A DNA stretch of 64,000 nucleotides, taken from Mycobacterium szulgai. Lineage in GTDB: Bacteria; Actinomycetota; Actinomycetes; Mycobacteriales; Mycobacteriaceae. The stretch is from NCBI RefSeq assembly GCF_002116635.1, contig NZ_LQPW01000171.1, positions 39,007 through 103,006 of the forward strand, in the 5' to 3' direction. The notes beneath the pieces are model-generated. The model was not told where the DNA came from, searched no databases, and saw only the letters and a program-made list of their open reading frames with translations. The position numbers and the translations under genes were made by a program. The first letter of the stretch is position 1; the number at the start of each line of letters is the position of its first letter. Shown piece after piece: positions 50,231-58,093 of the stretch.

Positions 50231-51085
50231 GTGACCGGCGGCCCCCAGTCCCATAACACCGTGTTGCCCGATGTGTCGGCAGTCCGTGCGATCTCGAATC
50301 AAGTGCTGTCGGTTGCGGATTCGCTTGCGACGATCGGCAGGCCGCTGCGTCTGCCGGTGGCGTCGCCGGCGCCGGATCCTTTCTCCATGCGGATCGCCGC
50401 GCACCTGACGCACGCGCGATCGACCCTCGGACAAGCGGCGTGCGACGCGGCCGACGAACTGACGCGGATGGCCGAGATTTTCATCGGCACCGCACAGACC
50501 ATGACGGCGGTCGCCCGCTGGACCTCGGTAGGCATGCTCGGCCTGGTTGCCCCGTCAGCCCATCACCCGGTCGATTTCAGCGGCCGTGTGGTTCGTCGCG
50601 CCTCACCGAACTGGGCGCGGCAAGACACCTGGATGCCCGGGAACGCCGACGAGGTGTTGAGTTGCGCGGTGCTGCTCACGATCGGCGATAACGAGGTAGC
50701 TGCGCCCGAGCTGGCGCTTTCAGAGCTCGAAGAGCTCGGGACGCGCCTACGTACGCTGGGCGGACAATTGCGCGTGGCGTGGCCAGGCGGAGGCCAACCC
50801 GCTGACACGCTGAACAAGTTCGGCGAATGGATCTCCAACGACTACGTCAACGCCCTGCAGCGCATCAATGATTCTGTCCGGCAATGGAATTCAGCTTACC
50901 AGTTAGCCCGGACCCGGGTAGCCGGCGCGGCGGCCGCCTATGTTGCAGCACGCCAATCGGCTCTGGACGGCGAAGAACGAAGGGTCGCAAGCGAAGACGC
51001 TCAGGCAGCGCTGAACCAGTATGCGACGTGGTCGCTCGGCGATGCGACGCTGGCCGACTTCCCGCGGTTAAGCGACGGGCCCTGA
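50231..51085 (+). CDS. helical ESX-associated hypothetical protein
   Basis: 284 residues, mostly helical, no signal peptide. VRAISNQVLSVADSLATIGRP, HLTHARSTLGQAACDAADEL and RINDSVRQWNSAYQLARTRVAGAAAAYVAARQSALDGEERR suggest long paired helices as in type VII substrates. GTG 50231 start. Its last 18 bases overlap the end of the convergent ABC ATPase gene, so it is the right-hand boundary of the ESX region. No known family recognised. Confidence 0.6.
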   Translation: MTGGPQSHNTVLPDVSAVRAISNQVLSVADSLATIGRPLRLPVASPAPDPFSMRIAAHLTHARSTLGQAACDAADELTRMAEIFIGTAQTMTAVARWTSVGMLGLVAPSAHHPVDFSGRVVRRASPNWARQDTWMPGNADEVLSCAVLLTIGDNEVAAPELALSELEELGTRLRTLGGQLRVAWPGGGQPADTLNKFGEWISNDYVNALQRINDSVRQWNSAYQLARTRVAGAAAAYVAARQSALDGEERRVASEDAQAALNQYATWSLGDATLADFPRLSDGP

Positions 51086-52153
51086 GCCGATCCGTCGCCC
51101 GTCCACACCGAAGAAATGCACGTGGCCGGTTTGCGGCTGTAGCAGCACCCGGCTACCCTTCCCGGGCGGGTCATACCCACTCGTGCGCGCGACGATGGGT
51201 TTGCTGATCACCTTGTCGGATCCCGTGATTCGGCCATACAAGTACGCGTCGGCACCGAGTTCTTCGACGACGTCGACCTCCATCTCGACGCCGCGACTGC
51301 CCACCTCGAAATGTTCGGGGCGCACACCCACCACAACTTCGGATGCCAGGCCCGCGATCTCGTGCGGCACCTGGATGAGCCAATCCCCCAGCGACACCGC
51401 GGAATCGGCAATCGGTACGGTGAACAGGTTCATCGCCGGCGACCCGATGAACCCGGCGACAAACACATTGCACGGGTTGCGGTAAAGCTCCCGGGGGGCC
51501 GCGCATTGCTGCAGCACCCCGTCGCACAAAACCGCGACACGGTCGCCCATGGTCATCGCCTCCACCTGGTCATGGGTGACGTACACCGTGGTGGTAGCGA
51601 GTTGGCGTTGCAATGCCGCGATTTGGTTGCGGGTTTGCACGCGCAGCTTGGCGTCGAGATTGGACAACGGCTCGTCCATCAAAAACACTTGCGGGCGACG
51701 TACGATCGCGCGGCCCATCGCGACCCGCTGCCGCTGTCCGCCGGAGAGGTCCTTGGGTTTGCGGTCCAGATAAGGTTGCAAGTCAAGCATTTTCGCTGCG
51801 GCCATTACCCGGTCTCGGATCTCGGACTTCGGGGTCTTTGCGACCTTCAATGCGAAGCCCATGTTCTGCGCAACGGTCATGTGCGGGTAGAGGGCATAGT
51901 TCTGAAACACCATCGCGACGTCGCGGTCCTTGGGCTCGACATTGGTGACATCGCGGTCACCGATTCGCACCCGGCCGCTGTCAAGCGTTTCCAGTCCGGC
52001 CAGCATCCGCAGCGAGGTCGTCTTACCGCATCCCGACGGCCCGACCAGCACGACGAACTCGCCATCACCGACCACGAGGTCCAGCCGATCCAGAGCGGGT
52101 CGATCCGCACCCGGATACTGACGGGTGGCCTGCTCGAAACTCACCGATGCCAC
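51068..52153 (-). CDS. sugar ABC transporter ATP-binding protein, Rv2038c homologue
   Basis: 361 residues. ABC ATPase with Walker A LVGPSGCGKTTSLRM, Q-loop VFQNYALYPHMTV, signature LSGGQRQRVAMGRAI, Walker B VFLMDEPLSNLD and H-loop VYVTHDQVEAM. The C-terminal MalK/UgpC-like regulatory OB-fold extends from about 240 (VGVRPEHFEVG). It would energise the two permeases encoded upstream. Gene order solute-binding lipoprotein, permease, permease, ATPase matches Rv2041c-Rv2038c in M. tuberculosis. Only four bases separate it from the upstream permease. Confidence 0.93.
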   Translation of the reverse strand: MASVSFEQATRQYPGADRPALDRLDLVVGDGEFVVLVGPSGCGKTTSLRMLAGLETLDSGRVRIGDRDVTNVEPKDRDVAMVFQNYALYPHMTVAQNMGFALKVAKTPKSEIRDRVMAAAKMLDLQPYLDRKPKDLSGGQRQRVAMGRAIVRRPQVFLMDEPLSNLDAKLRVQTRNQIAALQRQLATTTVYVTHDQVEAMTMGDRVAVLCDGVLQQCAAPRELYRNPCNVFVAGFIGSPAMNLFTVPIADSAVSLGDWLIQVPHEIAGLASEVVVGVRPEHFEVGSRGVEMEVDVVEELGADAYLYGRITGSDKVISKPIVARTSGYDPPGKGSRVLLQPQTGHVHFFGVDGRRIGSGPVA

Positions 52154-52157
52154 GGAA

Positions 52158-53000
52158 TCACCCTCCCAGCCCCGTCACGGCAATACCACGGACGAAGGAG
52201 CGCTGCGCAACGGCATAGAGGATTATCAGCGGCACCAGGATCAACATAGACGTCGCCATCAGCACCGGCCACCGGGCAACGTATTCGCCCCGCAGCCGGA
52301 CCAGCCCGATCGTGAGCGTCGACAGGCTATTGCGCTGAATCATCAGCAGCGGCCACAAAAAGTCGTTCCACACATTGACCCAGGTGAGCACAGCCAGCAC
52401 CATGACCGCGGGCCGCGCATGGGGCAGCAGAATCCGCCAGTAGATCTGCCACGGTGAACAGCCGTCGAGGATTGCCGCCTCCTCGAGATCGCCGGGCAGA
52501 GTGCGGAAGAACTGCCGCATCAGATAGGTGCCGAACGCACTGCCGAACAAACCCGGCACGATCATCGCCCACGGTGTGTCCACCCAGCCCAGTGTCCGCA
52601 TCAGGATGAATTGCGGAATAACGGTCACCGTCAACGGCACCATCAGCGTGCCCAGGTACAACAGGAACAAGGTGTCGCGGCCGCGAAACTCCAAGCGCGC
52701 GAACGCGTATCCGGCCAGCGAGCAGAAGAAGACCTGGCCCGCCGTCACGCATCCGGCGTACAGCATGGTGTTGAAGAACATGCGCCAGAACGGCATGAGG
52801 TCGAATACCGCAGCGTAGTTGGACCACTGCGGATGCATCGGCAACAGCCGCGACTGACTTACCTCGCCGTCTCTTTTCAACGAGCCGGACAGCGCCCACA
52901 GGATGGGGAACAGCGCGCACCACGCGACCGCAGTCAGCGCGGCATAGAGTGCTATGCCGCGAAAGACATGCCGCTGGACCGTCGGCTTAGCTGAGTCCAC
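52158..53000 (-). CDS. sugar ABC transporter permease, Rv2039c homologue
   Basis: 280 residues. Six membrane segments (IALYAALTAVAWCALFPILWAL; MFFNTMLYAGCVTAGQVFFCS; and others) and the CUT1 EAA loop RTLPGDLEEAAILDGCSPWQIYWRILLPHARPA that docks to the ATPase. It starts 14 bp inside the end of the previous permease gene. Substrate unknown; the family imports di- or oligosaccharides or glycerophosphodiesters. Confidence 0.92.
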   Translation of the reverse strand: MDSAKPTVQRHVFRGIALYAALTAVAWCALFPILWALSGSLKRDGEVSQSRLLPMHPQWSNYAAVFDLMPFWRMFFNTMLYAGCVTAGQVFFCSLAGYAFARLEFRGRDTLFLLYLGTLMVPLTVTVIPQFILMRTLGWVDTPWAMIVPGLFGSAFGTYLMRQFFRTLPGDLEEAAILDGCSPWQIYWRILLPHARPAVMVLAVLTWVNVWNDFLWPLLMIQRNSLSTLTIGLVRLRGEYVARWPVLMATSMLILVPLIILYAVAQRSFVRGIAVTGLGG

Positions 53001-53913
53001 GAGAAGCCTCCCACGACCGCCGCCGGGTGATCCGGAACTGCAGCACGGTCAACGCGAGCAGGATGGCGAACATCACCCAGGCCAGCGCGGACGCATAACC
53101 GAACTCCAAGAAGGAGAATGCGTGCTGGAAAAGCATGATGCCCAAGACGTACGTCGCGGTCTCCGGCCCACCGTTGGACCCGGTGAGCACGTACACGAGA
53201 TCGAACGACTGGAACGCATGGATGATCGAGATGACGACGACGAAGGACATCGCTCCCCGGATCAACGGCACGGTGATGGAGAAGAACTGCCGGATCTCGC
53301 CGGCACCGTCGATTCTGGCTGCCTCGTAGACGGTTTCCGGAATTCCCTGCATCGCGGCCAGCAACACCACCGTCGCGAACGGCACGCTGCGCCACACGCT
53401 GACCAGGCACAGTGAGACCATGGCCCACCGCGGTTCGACCAGCCACGGAACGGGGCCGATGCCGATCCAGCCGAGCATGATGTTGAGCAGTCCGTCATCG
53501 GTGTTGAAGACGAACTGCCAGACGACCGCCATCACCACCGAGGAAACGGCCAACGGCAGGAAGACGATTGTCCGAAAGATGCTGATGCCTTTGACGTTTC
53601 GGTTGAGCAGGCCGGCAACGACAAGGCTGACCAGCAGGGTCGGCACGACGCTTCCGATGGTGAAGACCACGGTGTTGCGCATGGCGATGAGAAACAGCGG
53701 GTCAGAGGTGAAGAGGTTCTGGAAGTTCTGCAGACCGACGAACTTCGGCGGCGTGAAGACGTCCCACTTCGTGAAACTCATGTACAGCGAAAAGCCCAGC
53801 GGGAAGAGCATGAACACCGCGATCGCGGCCAGGTTGGGTGCGACGAACATGCGTCCGGCCCGGGCGCGCCGGCGCCAGGGACGGGTTCCTGTCATGACCT
53901 GCCCCGACGTCAT
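52987..53913 (-). CDS. sugar ABC transporter permease, Rv2040c homologue
   Basis: 308 residues from ATG 53913, overlapping the TGA of the binding-protein gene as ATGA. N-terminal basic region (RPWRRRARAGRM), then MalF-type membrane segments (NLAAIAVFMLFPLGFSLYMS through FAILLALTVLQFRI). The EAA loop MQGIPETVYEAARIDGAGEIRQFFSITVPLI is intact. Partner of the 280-residue permease. A longer frame upstream runs through the binding-protein gene and is not used. Confidence 0.92.
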   Translation of the reverse strand: MTSGQVMTGTRPWRRRARAGRMFVAPNLAAIAVFMLFPLGFSLYMSFTKWDVFTPPKFVGLQNFQNLFTSDPLFLIAMRNTVVFTIGSVVPTLLVSLVVAGLLNRNVKGISIFRTIVFLPLAVSSVVMAVVWQFVFNTDDGLLNIMLGWIGIGPVPWLVEPRWAMVSLCLVSVWRSVPFATVVLLAAMQGIPETVYEAARIDGAGEIRQFFSITVPLIRGAMSFVVVISIIHAFQSFDLVYVLTGSNGGPETATYVLGIMLFQHAFSFLEFGYASALAWVMFAILLALTVLQFRITRRRSWEASRGLS

Positions 53914-55238
53914 GGACTGCGCAGCACCTCGTCGACGGCCTTGGACAACCGGCTCAGCGATGTCGCCGGTTTCGCCCCGCGCAGCACGGGTCCAAAGTTG
54001 CGCTCCATCAGCGCGGTGATCTTCTCCCAAGCCGGGGTGATCGGCAGGCCCTCGGAGACAGCCGGTCCTTCCGTCAGCACGGCGAGGTTATCGAGCCTGC
54101 GGTGTGCCGCGGCGAAGCCGTCCGAAGTGATCGCGGACTTGAGCACCGGCACGAAAAGCCGGGATTCGCCGATCAATTCCTGCCCGACGGGTCCCGTCGC
54201 GAACTTCACGAATTCCCAGGCCTGTTCCTGGCGCCGACTCGTCGATGCGATGGCCAGTCCGGTGACTCCGATGGCGGAGCGAGCGGCCTTGCCCCGCGGG
54301 CCGACCGGCAGTGGGGCCACGTCGAAGTCGAGGCCGGCGGCTCGATCGAAGGTCGAATAACGCCAGTGTCCACTGAGCGCCATTGCCGCCTTGTTCACCG
54401 CGAAGGAGTCCACCGTCGACATCGATTGTTGGTCAGCGGTGCTGGGTGCGACCTTGTGCTTGTTGATCAGATCGGCGTAAAACTGCACCGCTTCGATGAA
54501 CGCCTCTTGATCGAAGTTGAGGTGGGTGGGGTTCATCCGCGGTGTGGACCACGGCACGCCGTTGTTCATGGCGAACAGCCCGGCCGAGTAGAACGAGACC
54601 CACGCGTTGACGAAACCCCACTGTTGTACTCTCCCCGACGCATCCCGCTTGGTGAGCGCCTTCGCTGCGTCCAGGAATTCGTCGAAAGACCAGGGCTGTT
54701 TCGAGGACTGTTCCCAGCTGCCAGGTGGTGGGGGCACTCCCGCGTCGGCGAACAACTGCTTGTTGAAATACAGGTAGCAGCCCGACCATTGCTCGGGCAG
54801 CGCGTATTGACCTCCGTCGTAGGTAAAGGTCTCGTACAGGCTGCCCATGCTTTGCGATTTCAGTTGCGCCGCAAAAGCCTTGTCGCGCGCCAGCAAGCTG
54901 TTGAGGTCGAGCAGTACCCCGCGGTCCGCCAGTTCGGCGTAGGTCAATTCCCATGTCATCAACACATCCGGGCATTTACCGCCGGCACAGAACGTCGACA
55001 GCTGCTGCATGACACCGGGTCCCGATAGCAGCGCCCGCACCTTGATCTCGGGGTGCCGGCGCTGAAATTCCTCGACGATGTACAGGCGGGGCCGAACTTC
55101 GTCCGGATTGGCCGCGAAAAAGAACGTTAAAGCGTCGTCGTCGGACGCACAGCCGGCAGCCCACGGTGCTGCCGAGGCCGCGGTGAGTGCGCCGGCGCCG
55201 CGCAACAGGCTGCGGCGCCCGAACGGCTTATCGAACAT
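53910..55238 (-). CDS. sugar-binding lipoprotein, Rv2041c homologue
   Basis: 442 residues. The N-terminus FGRRSLLRGAGALTAASAAPWAAGCASDD has a twin-arginine motif and the lipobox WAAGC, so Tat-exported lipoprotein. The mature protein is a type 1 extracellular solute-binding protein (FFFAANPDEVRPRLYIVEEFQRRHPEIKV; YFNKQLFADAGVPPPPGSWEQ; PLPVGPRGKAARSAIGV). It delivers its sugar ligand to the two permeases. It is the first gene of the operon, divergent from no gene; the sigma factor gene upstream is co-directional 49 bp away. Confidence 0.92.
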   Translation of the reverse strand: MFDKPFGRRSLLRGAGALTAASAAPWAAGCASDDDALTFFFAANPDEVRPRLYIVEEFQRRHPEIKVRALLSGPGVMQQLSTFCAGGKCPDVLMTWELTYAELADRGVLLDLNSLLARDKAFAAQLKSQSMGSLYETFTYDGGQYALPEQWSGCYLYFNKQLFADAGVPPPPGSWEQSSKQPWSFDEFLDAAKALTKRDASGRVQQWGFVNAWVSFYSAGLFAMNNGVPWSTPRMNPTHLNFDQEAFIEAVQFYADLINKHKVAPSTADQQSMSTVDSFAVNKAAMALSGHWRYSTFDRAAGLDFDVAPLPVGPRGKAARSAIGVTGLAIASTSRRQEQAWEFVKFATGPVGQELIGESRLFVPVLKSAITSDGFAAAHRRLDNLAVLTEGPAVSEGLPITPAWEKITALMERNFGPVLRGAKPATSLSRLSKAVDEVLRSP

Positions 55239-55287
55239 GGCGCTTGACGATCTCGACCCCTCCCGTCGCCCACTTATGACGTCCTTC

Positions 55288-56205
55288 TTAGCCGATGGCG
55301 CTGAGTCCGTCCTGAGATGACCAAAACGGCAGGGTGAACACCGCGTTAGCGAGGCGTTCCGGATCGCTCAGGATGTCGATTTCGTGTATGCGGTCATCGT
55401 CGCCGATCCTGATCTGCAGCAGTGCCTGCACCCGCCCTGCCGGCGCCAACACAATGCCCGGGATGCCGTCGATGAGCAGCACGACGCCCGACGCCGCTCG
55501 CTGGGTGAAGCGGCGGGTCTCATCAGCGACCTCCCTGGCGCCGCGCACCTCGGTGGGCACATCGTCGGGAACCAGCGACCGGTCAACCCGGCGCACCACA
55601 TCGGGCGCCAGCAGCTGCAATAGGACGCCGATGTCGCCGCCGCGTGAGGCGGCCAGAAACGCTTCCACGATCTTGACGTGCTCGGCCGTGCGTTTGGTTC
55701 GCACGGCGGGGTCGGGCGTCAGGCGCCCACGCGCCCGGCTGGCGAGTTTCTTGGCGGCCACCGGCGAGCGGTCCAACAGCCCGCCGACGGTCTCGAACGG
55801 GACGGCGAATACGTCGTGCAGGACGAATGCCACCCGCTGGGCGGGTGAAAGCCGGTCGAGGACAACCTGCAGCGCCCGGCTGACCGAATCGGCCAGCAGA
55901 GCTTCTTCGTCAGCCGCGGCCGCGACGCGCTGATCAAGATCCGCCGGTTCGAGCAGCGGCCGTTCGGGTCGCCGCTGGCGCGCTCGCAGCTGATCGACGG
56001 CTTCATGCGCGGTGATGGTGGTGAACCATCCGGTCAAGTTCTCCACTACTGCGAAATCCGAGCCGCTGGCCTTGAGCCAGGCCGATTGCACCGCATCGTC
56101 GGCGTCGGCGGCCGAGCCGAGTAGCTGAAACGCCACGGATCTGAGGTGCTGTCGGTCTGCGTCAAAGCGTTGCGCCAGCACGGCGAGATCTTCAGTTGCG
56201 TCCAT
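55288..56205 (-). CDS. ECF41-type sigma factor with C-terminal SnoaL-like domain
   Basis: 305 residues. Sigma region 2 (FDADRQHLRSVAFQLLGSAADADDAVQSAWLKA; NLTGWFTTITAHEAVDQLRAR) and region 4 (RLSPAQRVAFVLHDVFAVPFETVGGLLDRSPVAAKKLASRARGRL), then a SnoaL_2-like domain from about 185 (HVKIVEAFLAASRGGDIGVLLQLLAPDVVRRVD). This is the ECF41 layout, in which the C-terminal domain replaces an anti-sigma factor. ECF41 members often control a neighbouring COE-type gene; here the neighbour is a DoxX-like membrane protein, with a candidate ECF41 promoter in between. M. tuberculosis SigJ has related architecture. Confidence 0.9.
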   Translation of the reverse strand: MDATEDLAVLAQRFDADRQHLRSVAFQLLGSAADADDAVQSAWLKASGSDFAVVENLTGWFTTITAHEAVDQLRARQRRPERPLLEPADLDQRVAAAADEEALLADSVSRALQVVLDRLSPAQRVAFVLHDVFAVPFETVGGLLDRSPVAAKKLASRARGRLTPDPAVRTKRTAEHVKIVEAFLAASRGGDIGVLLQLLAPDVVRRVDRSLVPDDVPTEVRGAREVADETRRFTQRAASGVVLLIDGIPGIVLAPAGRVQALLQIRIGDDDRIHEIDILSDPERLANAVFTLPFWSSQDGLSAIG

Positions 56206-56207
56206 GG

Positions 56208-56234
56208 GGTCACCTTTCCCGGGCAGAAATCGTC
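56208..56234 (+). promoter_or_regulatory. candidate ECF41-type promoter of doxX-like gene
   Basis: GGTCACC at 56208-56214 and CGTC at 56231-56234 separated by exactly 16 bases, against the ECF41 consensus TGTCACA-N16-CGTC. It lies just outside the divergent sigma gene start and 51 bp before the DoxX-like start. Confidence 0.55.
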
Positions 56235-56285
56235 AAGAAGATGACCGCTTCCATCGAACGATTCTGCTGTAAGGAGACCAGCACC

Positions 56286-56645
56286 ATGACCTTATCGAAT
56301 GCTGCCTACCTCGCGGTCGTGGTGACGACGGCGATCGTCACCGCAGGAATCGCGTTGCCCGATCTCATTCCCGCCGAGTTCGTGCTGGCCAATTCGGCCC
56401 GGGTGAACGTGCCGCGCTCGTGGCTGCCGACGCTGGCGGTGTTGAAGCTTGCCGGAGCCGGGGGGCTGGTGGTGGGGCTGCTGGGCTTGTCCGGGATAGG
56501 AATCGCCGCGGCGACGGGGCTGGTGCTGTACTTCATCGGCGCCGTAATCGCGCACGTGCGGGCCGGCGTCTTTTCCAACATCGCGTTTCCAGGCTGCTAC
56601 CTGTTGCTGTCGATCGCATCCCTGGCGCTGATGGTGATGCACTGA
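56286..56645 (+). CDS. DoxX-like small membrane protein
   Basis: 119 residues from ATG 56286, with AAGGAGA at 56271-56277. Four membrane segments: AAYLAVVVTTAIVTAGIALPDL, then LPTLAVLKLAGAGGLVVGLLG, GIGIAAATGLVLYFIGAVIAHV, and FPGCYLLLSIASLALMVM. It matches the DoxX-like family (DUF4267/DoxX_2). Divergent from the ECF41 sigma factor, its likely regulator. Function of DoxX-like proteins is linked to oxidative stress in mycobacteria, but no enzymatic motif is seen. Confidence 0.8.
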   Translation: MTLSNAAYLAVVVTTAIVTAGIALPDLIPAEFVLANSARVNVPRSWLPTLAVLKLAGAGGLVVGLLGLSGIGIAAATGLVLYFIGAVIAHVRAGVFSNIAFPGCYLLLSIASLALMVMH

Positions 56646-56652
56646 CTGGCGA

Positions 56653-57450
56653 TCAGGCAGGGAAGTACCGGACCCGGGTGATTGCGTTGCCGCGCCATGC
56701 AACGTCGGCGAACAGGATGCCACGTCCATGGTCGGAAAGCAGTGACACCGTGACGGTTGAGCCGGCGCCGATCGTTTTTTGCCAGCGGGCGCCACTGAGC
56801 TGCTCGACGAGTTCGGCCATGTCCAGCGGGTCGTCGTCACCCAAAGTTATTGCGGCAGTGGCGGAAAGCGTTCCCATGGCGGCAGCCTTGTCGCCCCGAA
56901 CCACCGCGCGCAGGAAGGTTTCCACCAGCTTCTTGTGACGGGCGCCGGCCCGACGAAAACCTGTCACGAATCCCGCGGTACCACCCACGCCCTGATTACC
57001 CAACAAGCCCCGGGACAGTTGCAGGGCCGGCGCTGCTGCGCGTGTTCCGGTGCGCAGGAATTGCAGCATCATCGCCGGCAACTCCCAGTACGCCCGCAGC
57101 TGGTCAATCTGCCAGTCGCCGTTGACTTCTCGAAGGTCATAGCGCAGAAATGCCGGAATGTACATCGTCACCGCGGAACCCATGGCCACCTCGAGTTCGA
57201 GGTCGCGCAGCACGACGCGGCCGAAGACGATGTCCAGGTCGCGATGGAAGGTGATGTCGCGCGGAGCGATGAACGTGTCGAAGAACCGGCCGATCGCTTC
57301 GTGGCCCACGTGCGGACGTGACCCCACCGGATCTTCGACGCGGCCGTCGCGAGTGAACAATCCGACCCAGCCGGCGCGGTCGTGCGCGCCGGCCGCCTGC
57401 GGGGACCGTTCCACCGCCGCCAATAGGTCCTCCCGGTTGGCTGCGACCAT
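56653..57450 (-). CDS. SnoaL-like conserved protein, Rv2042c homologue
   Basis: 265 residues from ATG 57450, which shares one base with the pncA stop (TGATG). Equals the length of M. tuberculosis Rv2042c. First half is an NTF2/SnoaL domain (REDLLAAVERSPQAAGAHDRAGWVGLFTRDGRVEDPVG; PHVGHEAIGRFFDTF), second half repeats the fold more weakly (HKKLVETFLRAVVRGDKAAAMGTL). Translationally coupled to pncA as in M. tuberculosis. Function unknown. Confidence 0.85.
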   Translation of the reverse strand: MVAANREDLLAAVERSPQAAGAHDRAGWVGLFTRDGRVEDPVGSRPHVGHEAIGRFFDTFIAPRDITFHRDLDIVFGRVVLRDLELEVAMGSAVTMYIPAFLRYDLREVNGDWQIDQLRAYWELPAMMLQFLRTGTRAAAPALQLSRGLLGNQGVGGTAGFVTGFRRAGARHKKLVETFLRAVVRGDKAAAMGTLSATAAITLGDDDPLDMAELVEQLSGARWQKTIGAGSTVTVSLLSDHGRGILFADVAWRGNAITRVRYFPA

Positions 57451-58010
57451 CAACGCCCTCCTATCAACTCGATACTGGCCGAACGCATCTCGCCGAGCGC
57501 CTGCGCGGTCGAATCCGGCGACACCCCCGCCGTCAGGTCCAGCAGGACCCTGGTGGTCAGGCCGGCCCGGGCCGCGTCCTGGGCTGTATGACGTACGCAA
57601 TGTTCGGTGGCTACGCCGACGACGTCGACCTCGTCGACGTCATGCTGGCGCAACCAGTCCAGCAGCGCAGTGCCGTTCTCGTCGATGCCCTCGAAGCCGC
57701 TGTAGGCCGCGGCGTAGGCGCCCTTGCAGAAGACCGCCTGGATGGTGCTGGTGTCGAGATCGGCGATGAATTCAGCGCCGGCGCTGCCAGCCCGGCAGTG
57801 CGGGGGCCAGGATGACGAATAGTCGGGACGATCGGAGAAATGCTCACCGGGATCGATGTGGAAGTCCTTGGTGGCCACGACGTGGTGGTAGCCCGGATCC
57901 TGGGCAAGGTAGTCGTTGATGACCGGGCCCAGGGCGTCGGCGCCGGGCACCGGGATCGCGCCGCCCGCGCAGAAATCGTTCTGCACGTCGACGATGATCA
58001 ACGCTCGCAC
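57450..58010 (-). CDS. pncA: nicotinamidase/pyrazinamidase PncA
   Basis: 186 residues from GTG 58010, the same length as M. tuberculosis PncA; an ATG four codons upstream is possible. It hydrolyses nicotinamide, and the drug pyrazinamide, to the acid. The catalytic triad is D8 (ALIIVDVQNDF), K96 (FCKGAY) and C138 (ATEHCVRHT); metal ligands D49, H51, H57 and H71 are in KDFHIDPGEHF and PPHC. Divergent from the repeat-containing DoxX gene. The active site is intact, with no obvious resistance substitution. Confidence 0.96.
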   Translation of the reverse strand: MRALIIVDVQNDFCAGGAIPVPGADALGPVINDYLAQDPGYHHVVATKDFHIDPGEHFSDRPDYSSSWPPHCRAGSAGAEFIADLDTSTIQAVFCKGAYAAAYSGFEGIDENGTALLDWLRQHDVDEVDVVGVATEHCVRHTAQDAARAGLTTRVLLDLTAGVSPDSTAQALGEMRSASIELIGGR

Positions 58011-58093
58011 GCAGTACACCATACGCAGCGACCATCGACCGGGACCGAATCTGGCGGGTTTGTGCCCCGGTTCGCCGGGGAACCCCACCGACC

